64,000 bases of DNA from Spirulina subsalsa PCC 9445 (GCF_000314005.1 NZ_JH980292.1:1877725-1941724); one strand, 5' to 3'. Shown: positions 10,223 through 19,091, counted from the stretch's first letter. Program-made: numbers and translations. Notes: generated from the sequence alone by a model not told the origin.

Positions 10223-10305
10223 GAGGTGATACAGCAAAAGTTCAAAAAAATCCTACGTTAAAACTTGCGCCAATTGTTAAAAATGCTGAGGTCACTAAAG
10301 ATTGA
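10207..10305 (+). pseudogene. Possible 5' remnant of a MazF/PemK-type toxin
   Basis: An ATG at 10207, overlapping the antitoxin 3' end by 16 bp, opens 32 codons starting MGTFVRGDTAKVQKNP. The first eight or nine residues resemble the start of MazF/PemK toxins that follow DUF2281 antitoxins (family pattern M-G-x-F-V-K-G-D-V-V). Similarity then fades and the frame stops inside the next gene. I read it as a toxin gene whose body has been lost; the match is short, so this is tentative. Confidence 0.3.
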
Positions 10306-11374
10306 AAATTTCCGTTGTTTTGAGAGGTTCGAGCTTCAACAGCTGGGTCAGTTGAACTTGCTTGTTGGGACGAATAATAGTGGTAAAACCTCAATACTAG
10401 AAGCCGTTCAGCTTCTAATTTCCCAGTCTAATCTTGAACTGTTGCGAGAAGTCATGATCAGTCGTGGCGAATATATTCTAAGTGATGAAAAAGGTAGAGG
10501 TCGAGAACTAGACATCCGTCACCTGTTTTATGGTCATCAGATTGAACAGGGCAGTAGGTTTTCAATATTTGGTAGTAATCATAATGAGCCAGAAGGAGTT
10601 ACGGTATTTGTAGAAGATCCGGGAGTAGTACAATTAACTTTATTTGATGAATTTCCATTTAAAGAATTACAACAGTTTCTCCTAGGTATTCAGTTATTAG
10701 GAGAAAACAATGAGAGTGTTACGTTACCTTTATCACCTCAAAAAGGATTGCCATTAGATTATACGAGACGTATTACCAGAGACTGGAAAAATGGAGGTTT
10801 AAAAACTCAATTTGTCACATCTTCCTCTTTAACCAGTGAGAAAATGATCGAGTTATTTGATCAAGTTGTATTGACACCAGAAGAATCTCATGTTATAGAG
10901 GCACTCCAAACCATTGAACCCACTATTGATCGGATTGCTTCAGTGGGCTTTGAAAAGGATAGATATACAAGCTCGCGTCGTGGTTTTGTGGTCAGGCTTA
11001 CTGATGGAAATCAACGCATACCGATTGGTAGTATGGGGGATGGAATATGGCGAATGTTAGGACTTACATTAGCGATTGTTAATGCAAGGGATGGAGTTTT
11101 GCTCGTTGATGAAATTGACACGGGGCTACATTTTAGGGCGATGTCTGATATGTGGAAATTAATATGGGAAACGGCGAAACGGCTTAATGTTCAAGTTTTC
11201 GCAACAACGCATAACAGTGATTGCTGGACAAGCCTTGCTGCAATTGCCAGTCAAGAAAATCCCAGTGAGGAGGGAATTACAATTCACAGGATAGAAAAGG
11301 GAAAACCGAATAGTGTTGTTTTTACAGAACGGCAAATTGTAATCGCTGCGGAACGAGGAATTGAGGTGCGCTAG
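10283..11374 (+). CDS. AAA ATPase (AAA_15/AAA_21, OLD-like), candidate defence ATPase
   Basis: 363 residues from the ATG at 10283 (an upstream TTG at 10265 is possible but less likely, since the usual family start is LRSLKIENFRCF). Walker A GTNNSGKTS lies near residue 29, an ABC-like signature region GSMGDGIWRMLGLTLAI near 253, Walker B VLLVDEIDTGLHF near 274, and an ATTHNSDC switch motif near 312. This SMC/RecF-like single-polypeptide ATPase type is found in OLD nucleases and in two-gene defence systems. The next gene, a TOPRIM-like DUF3226 protein, starts 3 bp after its stop, so they form one operon. The 5' region overlaps the decayed toxin-antitoxin remnant. Confidence 0.85.
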   Translation: MLRSLKIENFRCFERFELQQLGQLNLLVGTNNSGKTSILEAVQLLISQSNLELLREVMISRGEYILSDEKGRGRELDIRHLFYGHQIEQGSRFSIFGSNHNEPEGVTVFVEDPGVVQLTLFDEFPFKELQQFLLGIQLLGENNESVTLPLSPQKGLPLDYTRRITRDWKNGGLKTQFVTSSSLTSEKMIELFDQVVLTPEESHVIEALQTIEPTIDRIASVGFEKDRYTSSRRGFVVRLTDGNQRIPIGSMGDGIWRMLGLTLAIVNARDGVLLVDEIDTGLHFRAMSDMWKLIWETAKRLNVQVFATTHNSDCWTSLAAIASQENPSEEGITIHRIEKGKPNSVVFTERQIVIAAERGIEVR

Positions 11375-11377
11375 AGC

Positions 11378-12025
11378 ATGGCTAATATTAACTCAAAGGT
11401 TCTTCTGGTTGAGGGGAAACAGGATCTTTTGGTGATACCAGAACTCATGGAAGCCAATGGTATAAAGTGGGGAACTCGTAAAAGTCCAGTGGTTTTTATT
11501 CGTGATTATGAGGGGTATCAAAATCTTATTGATCCAGATAGAATTGCAACGGAGCTACAAGCTTCTGGACTTTCTGCACTTGGCATTATGATTGATGCTG
11601 ATGATGATCCTATAGGACGTTGGCAAAGTATTAGAAACGCAAGCTTAAAAAGTATTCCTGATATGCCGGAAAATCTACCCGCAGATGGTTTAATACACAC
11701 AACACCCACTGGAATTCAATTTGGAATTTGGATGATGCCTGATAACCAGATGCGTGGTATGTTGGAGACTTTCCTAACTTATCTGATTCCAACCAACAGT
11801 GAAACACTCTGGCAGTTTGCCCAAGCCGCAACTCATGAAGCTAAAGGTAAAGGTGCGGTATTTACAGATTATCAAAGTGATAAAGCTAACATTTATACTT
11901 GGTTAGCTTGGCAGAATCCTCCTGGGCGACAACTACATCAAGCCATTATAGAACGCATTCTGCATCCTAATCACCCCAATGGTCAGAGATTTGTTACTTG
12001 GTTTAAGGATTTGTATAGCTTGTAA
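11378..12025 (+). CDS. DUF3226 (TOPRIM-like) protein, partner of the ATPase
   Basis: 215 residues. The N-terminal VLLVEGKQDLLVIPEL supplies the conserved glutamate of a TOPRIM fold and the later LGIMIDADDD supplies the D-x-D motif (about residues 69-74), as in topoisomerase/primase, OLD and RNase M5 nucleases. A C-terminal part (about 105-215, IQFGIWMMPDNQMRGMLE) is typical of DUF3226. Its start lies 3 bp after the ATPase stop. By analogy with OLD (ATPase and TOPRIM on one chain) and PARIS (AriA ATPase with AriB DUF4435 TOPRIM), a nuclease effector controlled by the ATPase is likely; that is inference. Confidence 0.85.
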   Translation: MANINSKVLLVEGKQDLLVIPELMEANGIKWGTRKSPVVFIRDYEGYQNLIDPDRIATELQASGLSALGIMIDADDDPIGRWQSIRNASLKSIPDMPENLPADGLIHTTPTGIQFGIWMMPDNQMRGMLETFLTYLIPTNSETLWQFAQAATHEAKGKGAVFTDYQSDKANIYTWLAWQNPPGRQLHQAIIERILHPNHPNGQRFVTWFKDLYSL

Positions 12026-12097
12026 AAAATAATTGCTATCGTTTTCCCCAGCTTTCTATTATCACCCCTGAAGCATTGATTAAGGAGTAAATACAAT

Positions 12098-12313
12098 ATG
12101 GCAACCTTAACAATTCGTTTACCCGATGACAAATATTCTCGTCTAAAAGCACTGGCTCAATCTCGTGGCATTAGTGTGAATAAACTAATGGAAGAACTCT
12201 CGACGATTGCACTGGCTGAGTTTGATGCTCAAACACGCTTTCAAACTTTGGCAATGCAGGGTGATGTGGCGAGGGGTTTAGAGATTTTGGCTCGGTTAGA
12301 CGAACACAATTAG
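12098..12313 (+). CDS. Ribbon-helix-helix antitoxin (HicB-like), apparently without toxin
   Basis: 71 residues. TLTIRLPDDKYSRLKALA followed by SRGISVNKLMEEL is a classic ribbon-helix-helix DNA-binding domain; the tail TLAMQGDVARGLEILARLD is typical of small cyanobacterial RHH antitoxins paired with PIN-domain toxins. A purine-rich AAGGAG sits 12 bp before the ATG. No PIN or other toxin frame follows: 12314-12609 contains only a short frame (ending LAGLLAQFINGIESTS near 12471) that I do not recognise. It may be an orphan, or may regulate the adjacent ATPase/TOPRIM genes. Confidence 0.75.
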   Translation: MATLTIRLPDDKYSRLKALAQSRGISVNKLMEELSTIALAEFDAQTRFQTLAMQGDVARGLEILARLDEHN

Positions 12314-12609
12314 GGGAGTCATAAATTGATAGGGTCTTGGATCAGTGTTAATAGTAGATTAACGGTTTATCATCCAGTCAGATAGACAGTTTTCTGGTAC
12401 ATTAGCAGGGTTACTGGCACAGTTTATAAATGGGATAGAATCTACTAGCAAAAGATTAGAATATCTTTGAGTGATTCTAAATTGGGACTCATGAATTACG
12501 CCCCAAACTGCCTACGGTGATATTGTAATAACTGGCTTGTCCTTTCCACGAACAAACTTTGTGAGTATTACTATCAGTAACCTATCCCCCAAGAGAGGGA
12601 AAGAAGAGG

Positions 12610-12827
12610 TTAGTTATAACGCAATTGAAAGCGATGGGTAATGTTCATGGTGTCTCTGGTATAACATTCGGGAAAGGGTCTGAATTGACGTTGTAAGGTC
12701 TGGACATGGGCGATCGCAGATTGATCCAAAGGAGCAAAACCACTGGACTCCAACACCTGTATATTGCTCACTCGGCCATCCCGGTGGAGATCATAACTTA
12801 AGCGCGTGACCCAAATCCCGCGATTAA
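12610..12827 (-). pseudogene. C-terminal fragment of a TonB-like protein
   Basis: A minus-strand frame ending at TAA 12610-12612 encodes NRGIWVTRLSYDLHRDG, then VSNIQVLESSGFAPLDQSA and the ending NITHRFQLRYN. The pattern (basic beta-strand, G-x-V, L-x-S-S-G, paired Asp/Gln, final F-x-L-x-Y) is that of TonB C-terminal/AgmX-type domains. There is no start codon or N-terminal anchor: the frame begins in the stop codon of the upstream small gene on the same strand. It looks like a truncated leftover joined to that gene by deletion. TonB family membership is judged from pattern only. Confidence 0.5.
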
Positions 12828-13168
12828 GATAAAAACTCCGCCAAGAAACTTAAATTTTCTTCTTCTTCTGGAGTAAAGGGATCATCTTCCCAACAAGGCT
12901 CTGGGATTAAAATATTTAGGGCATTTTGAATATCTTCGTAAATCCCCTCCAAGTCCGTCACACTGCCAAAAATCTGATTAAGTGCTTTCCAATCCCGTCG
13001 CGTGAGGGGCATTAAATGAGCGCCATAATACTCCTCTTTGTAAAGCAAGCGGTAACGACGGGCTGAATTTCGCCAAGTCGCCGAGGATTGACGGGCTTCA
13101 ATGCGCGCACTGTAAAGCCGGAGGTCAACCGGAAAGTCACTATCGCGACTGGGAAAAGAGGCAGCCAT
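12824..13168 (-). CDS. Conserved cyanobacterial protein, probably DUF1817
   Basis: 114 residues, acidic C-terminus. Segments such as VDLRLYSARIEARQSSATWR, RYRLLYKEEYYGAHLMPLTR and EEENLSFLAEFLS are those of a small cyanobacterial family I recall as DUF1817; no biochemical function is established. No membrane segment or signal peptide. The ATG at 13166-13168 fits the expected length. Its stop codon overlaps the start of the TonB-like fragment, which marks a likely deletion junction just downstream of an intact gene. Confidence 0.7.
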   Translation of the reverse strand: MAASFPSRDSDFPVDLRLYSARIEARQSSATWRNSARRYRLLYKEEYYGAHLMPLTRRDWKALNQIFGSVTDLEGIYEDIQNALNILIPEPCWEDDPFTPEEEENLSFLAEFLS

Positions 13169-13265
13169 AATTTAATAAAGCGATACGACGGCGCAACAAT
13201 CAGAAGCCGATACTGTATTTTAACTTAATTCCGGCGAAGCCCATCGGTTATTCTGCTGAGAGGAG

Positions 13266-13730
13266 TTAAGCTTTACTTAAATTGGCGGCTTTCATCTGGG
13301 CTTCGTAGCTGTTGATTTTGCCGTTGAGTTCTCGAATCCGACGGGATAAAGCGCGGGTGACATTCACGGCAATCTCGGGGGTTTCTTCAATAGCATCAAT
13401 GAGTTGAAGTTGATTGAGGGTGAGACAATCACAAGCTTCCAGAGTTGTCACGGAGGCGGAACGAGGTTCTGCGTCAAACAGTGCCATTTCGCCGAAAAAA
13501 GTCCCTTTCTCCAAAAATGCTAGATCGCGATCGCCTAAATGTACCCGTACCCGTCCCGACACCACAATATACAGTGATCTCCCCTCTTCACCTTGCTCAA
13601 AAATAGTGTGATTATTGGGAAAGGAGAGTTCATCCATTGCCGAGGCCAATTTAACCAAGAACTCATCGCGCAATTCTTGGAAAATTGAAACCCGACGTAA
13701 AAACAACAAGCGTTCAAAGCTACTTAGCAT
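13266..13730 (-). CDS. Cyclic-nucleotide-binding domain protein
   Basis: 154 residues forming a single cNMP-binding beta-barrel (about 15-130): IFEQGEEGRSLYIVVSGRV, then FFGEMALFDAEPRSASVTT, which is the phosphate-binding cassette with the usual Gly-Glu-Met-Ala-Leu and Arg-Ser-Ala. There is no C-terminal helix-turn-helix, so it is not a Crp-type transcription factor; the C-terminus is a helix with SRRIRELNGKI. It follows the nucleotide-transporter/HEAT gene on the opposite flank at 124 bp and both read leftward. This arrangement suggests a shared sensing role, which is inference. Confidence 0.88.
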   Translation of the reverse strand: MLSSFERLLFLRRVSIFQELRDEFLVKLASAMDELSFPNNHTIFEQGEEGRSLYIVVSGRVRVHLGDRDLAFLEKGTFFGEMALFDAEPRSASVTTLEACDCLTLNQLQLIDAIEETPEIAVNVTRALSRRIRELNGKINSYEAQMKAANLSKA

Positions 13731-13853
13731 TGTTGATAGCCAGAAGAAGGATTACAGCAAACATCAGAACTCCCAAGACCTCATCAAGATTCTAGCCCAT
13801 GTTTGCTAAAAAACAAGCAAGGGGGAAATTGATAATTGAGAATTGATAATTCC

Positions 13854-16847
13854 TTAAGAGCTTAATTCACTCTTAAGACGGTTCACCTGCGCCGCCACGA
13901 GGGGATCGGGATCGTCGGTTAAGATGGGCAGCAGTTCAATACAAGTCCGAGGACTGGCTTGTTTTAAGTAAACCAGAACGGCCTCCCGGACAAAACTACT
14001 GGGGTGTTGCAAGCAGACTAGGGTGGCCTCTCTTGTCACCATCCAACGCTGTTCTCGGGCGAGGTGGAAACAACAAGCGAGGGTCCAATCTGAAAGAAAA
14101 TGACGTAATTCTAACAAACGACGGAGGCGATCGCTGGGACTTAAGGGTTGATAAGGCATTAACTCCGCCAAATCCGACAAACTTTGAGCCGTAGAACGAC
14201 GCTCTAATACCCTTAAAAGCACTTGTTTCTGGGGAACATCTAGGGTGTTATCCAGAATTTCTAACCCCAAGGCGATACTAATTTCTGAGTCAGAATCCAG
14301 ATTGAGGATTGCGGCTTGAATGGTACTAAAAGGATAGAGGAGTTTCATGATTAAGAAACACCGATCCAGTACATCTTGTTGAATCCCCTGTAAAGCCCCA
14401 CGCAGGAGATCGGCCGCTTGTCCAGTGACGAGATCCGGTGCTAAATCGAGTTCTGCGGCACACAGTTGAGCTAATAAGAGCAGTTCTTGCTGAATGAGAG
14501 TTTCTACCCCACTGCGCCCTAAATGCTCTAAAACGGCCTCAATTCCGTGATCTCCGGGAACTTTAATCAGAATGCGCAATAGATTACGGCGGGTCATGCC
14601 CCAACTATTCATCAGACGTTGGGAGAGGAGAGCGAGGGCTTCTCGGCTGCCGATTTCTGCCATTGCTGTCCAAGCTTGTTGGCGGATAAACTCGGGTTTA
14701 CGCAAGTCATCCCCTAACTGGGTGAGTAGAGGGAGGGCTTTATCCCCGAGGGCGACGAGGGAACGCTTGGCGGCACTGCGGGTAGAACGGTAGTATAAAC
14801 CGCGAACGAGTGCGCCATAGTAGGGGGTGAGTTCTTTGTGGGCGATCGCCTCTAAAAGAACACAACGCACCCGGGGGGACTCATCTTTAAGCAGAATGGG
14901 CAGAAAATGCTGACTCACTCGGGATGTCGCCGGGAGTTCTTCGAGGGCTTGAATGCCAATCATGCGATCGCGCTCTCGTTTAGAAGTTAACAAATCTTCC
15001 AAGGTTGCGATCGCCTCCGGTTGTTCCCCCACCGTCCCTCGACGCAAAATCAAACCCGCCGCCGTCCCCCGCACCATGGGATCCACCCGTTCATTGAGAT
15101 ACGGCTTCAAACTATGGGTTTCCAACTCCGGCTGAGACAGCCAAATATAGCGCAACGCTAAAGCCAAAACATCTAAATTGGGCTTATGTTCAATCAAACG
15201 CTGAACATGGCTCAAATACACCACATTGGGACATTGCAGCATCACCTCCATACTCTGACGCTGCAACACCGGAGACATTTTCACCAAACGCGGAGCCAAA
15301 ATTTCCCCCGCCCCCTCCACATCAATCCGTTCCAATAACTGAATACAAGATCGTTGATCCTCCTCATTCCCCTCCTGATCCAAAGACTCAATAATTGCCC
15401 GTTTAAACGCCTTCAAATCCACCGACGAGAAACTAATCCGCCCCTGTTCCGCACTCTGGACCAACAAACTGACATAGCTTTGGCGCAAAGACAAAGCACT
15501 GAGCGCCCAGATAATGGAAAAGAACACAATCGCCCCGACAAAAATTCCACCCTGGAACTCTCGTCGTAAATCATCGGGTAAATCCGTAAACAGACCGCTA
15601 ATGAACCAAACCGCCGTAATAATCGAAACCCCAGTTAACCCCGTACTCAACGGTTCCGCAATCCCTTGTACTTGGGTTTGAATAGAACTGCGAATCTCCG
15701 CCGGAATCGGTTGGAACAAAAACGGTTCAATCCCCGCAATCAGGGTATAGCGCAACAGTTCATCAAAAAACTTGAGGACAATCACCCCGATAAACAGAAT
15801 TTGGGCGCTGTCTAACTCAAAGCCGCCAATTTTAGTTAAATCCAGAACAATAGTAAAGAAACCCAAAATCGAGAGAGAAACCGGGAGGAACATCGCCGCA
15901 ATAAACACCCCTAACCGTTCCACCGCCCGACTTGACACAAACCACTGAGTAATTAACTCACAAATGCCTACAAACCCCGAAAATAGCCCCAAAAATCCCG
16001 CAATCTCATCAGTATTAGGATAAGCCCGCTCTAATTCCCCTAAATATTGGAATTCCACCAATAAATACAACACTTCCCCCAAAATAAAGAAAGCAAACAG
16101 GGGAATAACATACTTGCGTAGAGAGGTATTGGTGCGGCGAGAGGCATAAGTCGGTTGTAAATCATCTAACTCCCGCACCGGAGTATCGGGGAAAAACTGC
16201 TTATAACGATTACTAAGGTACAAAAGCGCCCCACCCCCTAACAGAATCATCAAAGAAGCGAGGAATAGGACATTTTTCAGCCCAATCAGCCAGAGTAACA
16301 GGGGCATGGAAAACCCCGAAATCACATCCCCCAACAACAACCCACTGGCAATAATGGGATAAGCCCGCTTAATTTCCCGAATATTAAATAACTGGTTCGC
16401 GGCCACCTGAGAATTGAGATCATTGAGGATTTCTTCCGCATCCATCCACAAGCGCAGAATAAAAACCGTCGCCAGTACAAAAAAACCGTTAATGTTCGCC
16501 AATTCTAACCCCAGACGGAAGACAAGCAAGGGCATGGACATTAACAGGGCAATAATGACAAAGACCTTTTTCAGGGGGAAATTATTCTGAAGCCAAGAGT
16601 ACAACACCCCAAGACCGGATCCCATTAACGCACTCGCCATATAGATCAGGGGCAAACCTTCAGCCCCAAACCCGTCTAGGAACAGCGCGATAGTAGTTTG
16701 CTCTAACCACAGTAACCCGATAGAGGTCAAGGTGTAGGCAATGAACATAAAGAGGGTTCGTTCCCCTTCTTCAGGACGGAGATTGAGCAGATTCAACAGC
16801 TTTGCACCCCAGTCCGTTGGACTTTTGGCAATTTTTAAGGATTTCAT
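13854..16847 (-). CDS. Npt/ATP-ADP-translocase-like MFS protein fused to HEAT repeats
   Basis: About 997 residues from the ATG at 16845-16847 (a start 39 bp upstream is possible; neither has a strong ribosome site). The N-terminal half (to about residue 450) has roughly twelve hydrophobic helices, beginning FMFIAYTLTSIGLLWLE, and the general layout of Npt1/Npt2 nucleotide transporters and related MFS proteins. The C-terminal half (about 490-990) is a string of HEAT-type helical repeats (for example AAGLILRRGTVGEQPEAIAT, SLVALGDKALPLLTQLGDDL). Free-living cyanobacteria carry this fusion; its substrate is unknown. It lies 91 bp downstream of infC on the same strand. Confidence 0.82.
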   Translation of the reverse strand: MKSLKIAKSPTDWGAKLLNLLNLRPEEGERTLFMFIAYTLTSIGLLWLEQTTIALFLDGFGAEGLPLIYMASALMGSGLGVLYSWLQNNFPLKKVFVIIALLMSMPLLVFRLGLELANINGFFVLATVFILRLWMDAEEILNDLNSQVAANQLFNIREIKRAYPIIASGLLLGDVISGFSMPLLLWLIGLKNVLFLASLMILLGGGALLYLSNRYKQFFPDTPVRELDDLQPTYASRRTNTSLRKYVIPLFAFFILGEVLYLLVEFQYLGELERAYPNTDEIAGFLGLFSGFVGICELITQWFVSSRAVERLGVFIAAMFLPVSLSILGFFTIVLDLTKIGGFELDSAQILFIGVIVLKFFDELLRYTLIAGIEPFLFQPIPAEIRSSIQTQVQGIAEPLSTGLTGVSIITAVWFISGLFTDLPDDLRREFQGGIFVGAIVFFSIIWALSALSLRQSYVSLLVQSAEQGRISFSSVDLKAFKRAIIESLDQEGNEEDQRSCIQLLERIDVEGAGEILAPRLVKMSPVLQRQSMEVMLQCPNVVYLSHVQRLIEHKPNLDVLALALRYIWLSQPELETHSLKPYLNERVDPMVRGTAAGLILRRGTVGEQPEAIATLEDLLTSKRERDRMIGIQALEELPATSRVSQHFLPILLKDESPRVRCVLLEAIAHKELTPYYGALVRGLYYRSTRSAAKRSLVALGDKALPLLTQLGDDLRKPEFIRQQAWTAMAEIGSREALALLSQRLMNSWGMTRRNLLRILIKVPGDHGIEAVLEHLGRSGVETLIQQELLLLAQLCAAELDLAPDLVTGQAADLLRGALQGIQQDVLDRCFLIMKLLYPFSTIQAAILNLDSDSEISIALGLEILDNTLDVPQKQVLLRVLERRSTAQSLSDLAELMPYQPLSPSDRLRRLLELRHFLSDWTLACCFHLAREQRWMVTREATLVCLQHPSSFVREAVLVYLKQASPRTCIELLPILTDDPDPLVAAQVNRLKSELSS

Positions 16848-16938
16848 AGTCTCTGCTGGAAGGAAAAAGAGAAAAGAAAAAGGCAAAAGCCTAAAAAATC
16901 ACTTCCGCCTTTTGCCTCTTACCTTGTTACTCAAAAAA

Positions 16939-17466
16939 TCATTTTTTCGGAGAAAGTAACATAATCATATTACGCCCTTCCTTTTTTGGAGCCTGTTGAA
17001 GCTCTGCAACCTCTTGTAAGTCGTCAGCCATCCGTTTCAGTAAGGCTTCCGCCAGATCCGCGTGTTGACTTTCCCGACCTCGGAAGGTGACAGTGGCTTT
17101 GACTTTATCTCCTGCTTTAAGAAAACGCTGGGCGCTGTTCACACGAACTTGGTAGTCGTGTTCTTCAATCTTGTAGCGCATTTTGACTTCCTTCACATCA
17201 GCCGTATGCTGCTTTTTACGAGCTTCCCGGGCTTTTTTCTCTTGCTCAAATTTATATTTGCCGTAGTCCATAATCCGGCAAACGGGGGGGTCGGATTTAT
17301 CGCTGACTAACACTAAGTCCAATTCCCGTTCTTCGGCCAGACGACGACCCTCATCGGAGGTAATCACCCCGACTTGAGAGCCATCGGTATCAATGACCCG
17401 AATTTTGGGGAAACGGACTCTTTCGTTAATTTGAGGGACATCCCGGCGGGTTTTCTTTTCTCTCAC
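16939..17466 (-). CDS. infC: Translation initiation factor IF-3
   Basis: 175 residues, the normal IF-3 length. IF-3 binds the 30S subunit, prevents premature 50S joining and proofreads the start codon. Both domains are seen: N-terminal [19 protein letters not shown] (residues 10-28) and [20 protein letters not shown], and C-terminal [36 protein letters not shown] and the ending MIMLLSPKK. The start is a GTG at 17464-17466; the unusual ATT/ATC starts used by some infC genes for autoregulation are not apparent in frame just upstream. No rpmI/rplT follows here, unlike in many bacteria. Confidence 0.96.
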   Translation of the reverse strand: MREKKTRRDVPQINERVRFPKIRVIDTDGSQVGVITSDEGRRLAEERELDLVLVSDKSDPPVCRIMDYGKYKFEQEKKAREARKKQHTADVKEVKMRYKIEEHDYQVRVNSAQRFLKAGDKVKATVTFRGRESQHADLAEALLKRMADDLQEVAELQQAPKKEGRNMIMLLSPKK

Positions 17467-17858
17467 AGGCGTATGCTTACTGAATTGTGTTCGTTAGCTT
17501 AGGTTGAATGGTTTTGTACAATTAGAATTGCTGCTATTTTACCCCAAATCTTGGGCGACGCATCACAGGTGTAGGGAGCAATGGGTTGTCCCCTGCCAGT
17601 TTAGATGGGTCGCGGCCATCCTCCCGAGATTCGCCTAAGTCCTACGGTCAGGCTGCGCCAACGTCAGAGTGCGGGCATTCTGCGAGATTAAGGTAAAGAT
17701 TTTTGAACACCCCTCGGGATGACTAACCGGATTTTGTTCAATTTGGAGCGAAGGCATATCCAAAGCAGGGGATTTCGCGTTATCCTCATGGATACAGAAC
17801 TCTGGCTTAATATCAAAGGGGGTCGTTGCTTTTAGGTTGTGTTGGGAGAGGAGGTTGC
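17467..17858. other. Intergenic region between divergent infC and the duplicated-domain gene
   Basis: 392 bp. It must hold the infC promoter (right of 17466) and the promoter of the gene starting at 17859. The piece CCTACGGTCAGGCTGCGCC at about 17641-17659 resembles a dispersed cyanobacterial repeat. A 76-codon minus-strand frame spans 17635-17865 but overlaps the next gene and has no recognisable features, so I treat it as non-coding. Confidence 0.5.
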
Positions 17859-18278
17859 GTGGCATATTGGGTCCGAATTCAGTATGAACGACAAGAGTAT
17901 ATTGTTGATCTTGATCATATTAGTGCTTTTGTTTGCGCCCCCAACGGTCGTTTAACCTTCTGGCTTCCTGAAAGTGCTAGTCCGATTGTGATTAATCATC
18001 AGGCGAGTCCTGATGATTACTACCGGGTTCTTAACTATATAACTCAACTGGCAAATCATTCTTTAAGCGGTTCATGGATTCGTTTACTCTATGACCGCAG
18101 CGAGTACATTATTGATTTGAACCGCATCAGCACGTTTTGTTATAGTCCTAATCAAAAAATCACGTTTTGGTTGCCGGATGCTTCTATTCCCATCATTATT
18201 ACCCAACTCGGGGATCCCGAAGGGTATGAGAAGGTGCGAGATTTCATCTATAAGAAAACTGGGGAAGTTTTGTCTTAG
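17859..18278 (+). CDS. Unknown protein made of two tandem homologous domains
   Basis: 139 residues. The GTG at 17859 is chosen because AGAGGAGGT lies 3-4 bp upstream, the strongest ribosome site nearby. Two copies of a roughly 60-residue unit are evident: YWVRIQYERQEYIVDLDHIS with LTFWLPESASPIVI, and SWIRLLYDRSEYIIDLNRIS with ITFWLPDASIPIII. Each ends in a helix (DDYYRVLNYI / EGYEKVRDFI). I do not recognise the family; the units look like small beta-rich domains. It faces the nitrilase gene, whose stop abuts its own. Confidence 0.75.
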   Translation: MAYWVRIQYERQEYIVDLDHISAFVCAPNGRLTFWLPESASPIVINHQASPDDYYRVLNYITQLANHSLSGSWIRLLYDRSEYIIDLNRISTFCYSPNQKITFWLPDASIPIIITQLGDPEGYEKVRDFIYKKTGEVLS

Positions 18279-19091
18279 CTAAAATACTCGATGTTCTAAG
18301 GAGGGCATTTGCCGCCGCACTTGGGCTAAACGGGCGGGGTCGATTTCTGCCACGGCGACACCGGGCTTGTCTCCGGCATCGGCTAAAACCATGCCCCACG
18401 GGTCGATAATCATGGCGTGACCGTGGGTGTGACGGAGGCTGTAGTGATTGCCTGTTTGGGCGGGGGCGATGACATAGGCGGTGTTTTCAATGGCTCTGGC
18501 TTGTAGTAATACCTGCCAGTGGTCTTTTCCGGTGTAGGCGGTGAAGGCGGCGGGAACAAAGAGGACTTCGGCGCCCTGTTGAGCCAGATAACGGTATAGC
18601 TCGGGGAAGCGCACGTCATAACAAACCGATAAACCTAGGGTGCCGAGGGTGTCTGAATGATAGACAGGGGGCAATTCTTTCCCGGCCATCACGGTACTCG
18701 ATTCTCGGTAGGTGTTGCCGTCGGGGACGTTGACATCAAAGAGATGAACTTTATAATAACGGGCTAGTTCTTTGCCATTGGGATCGACTAATAGGGCGGT
18801 GTTATAGACTTTCTGGGTGCCTTCAACGAGGATGGGGAAACCGCCCCCGAGAATGGTCACTTGGAAGCGTTGCGCCATGGTGTGGAGGAATTTTTCGGTT
18901 TTTTGGGCGATCGCCTCAGCCTGAGCAATTTTATCCTGTTCCTCTCCCATAAAGGCAAAATTTTCCGGTAAACAGACCAACTCCGCCCCCTGACGGACGG
19001 CTAAATCAATCAATTCTTCGGCCTCGATCAAATTCTTCTCTAGATCGGGTTGGCTGGTCATTTGAATGGCGGCGGCGAGATAAGACTTCAT
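18279..19091 (-). CDS. Nitrilase-superfamily carbon-nitrogen hydrolase
   Basis: About 270 residues from the ATG at 19089-19091 (a longer frame from a TTG at 19160 exists but adds a non-conserved tail). The catalytic triad is complete: Glu43 in VCLPENFAF, Lys114 in RYYKVHLFDV and Cys157 in GLSVCYDVRFPE. Length and the KVHLFDVNVPDG segment match the Nit1/Nit2 branch, which hydrolyses amides such as deaminated glutathione or omega-amides; the exact substrate is not certain. Convergent with the gene at 17859-18278, with stops touching. Confidence 0.9.
   Translation of the reverse strand: MKSYLAAAIQMTSQPDLEKNLIEAEELIDLAVRQGAELVCLPENFAFMGEEQDKIAQAEAIAQKTEKFLHTMAQRFQVTILGGGFPILVEGTQKVYNTALLVDPNGKELARYYKVHLFDVNVPDGNTYRESSTVMAGKELPPVYHSDTLGTLGLSVCYDVRFPELYRYLAQQGAEVLFVPAAFTAYTGKDHWQVLLQARAIENTAYVIAPAQTGNHYSLRHTHGHAMIIDPWGMVLADAGDKPGVAVAEIDPARLAQVRRQMPSLEHRVF

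Noticed and set aside
17635-17865. 76-codon minus-strand frame beside infC
   Set aside because: It overlaps the well-supported start of the duplicated-domain gene, has no recognisable motif and covers a dispersed repeat.
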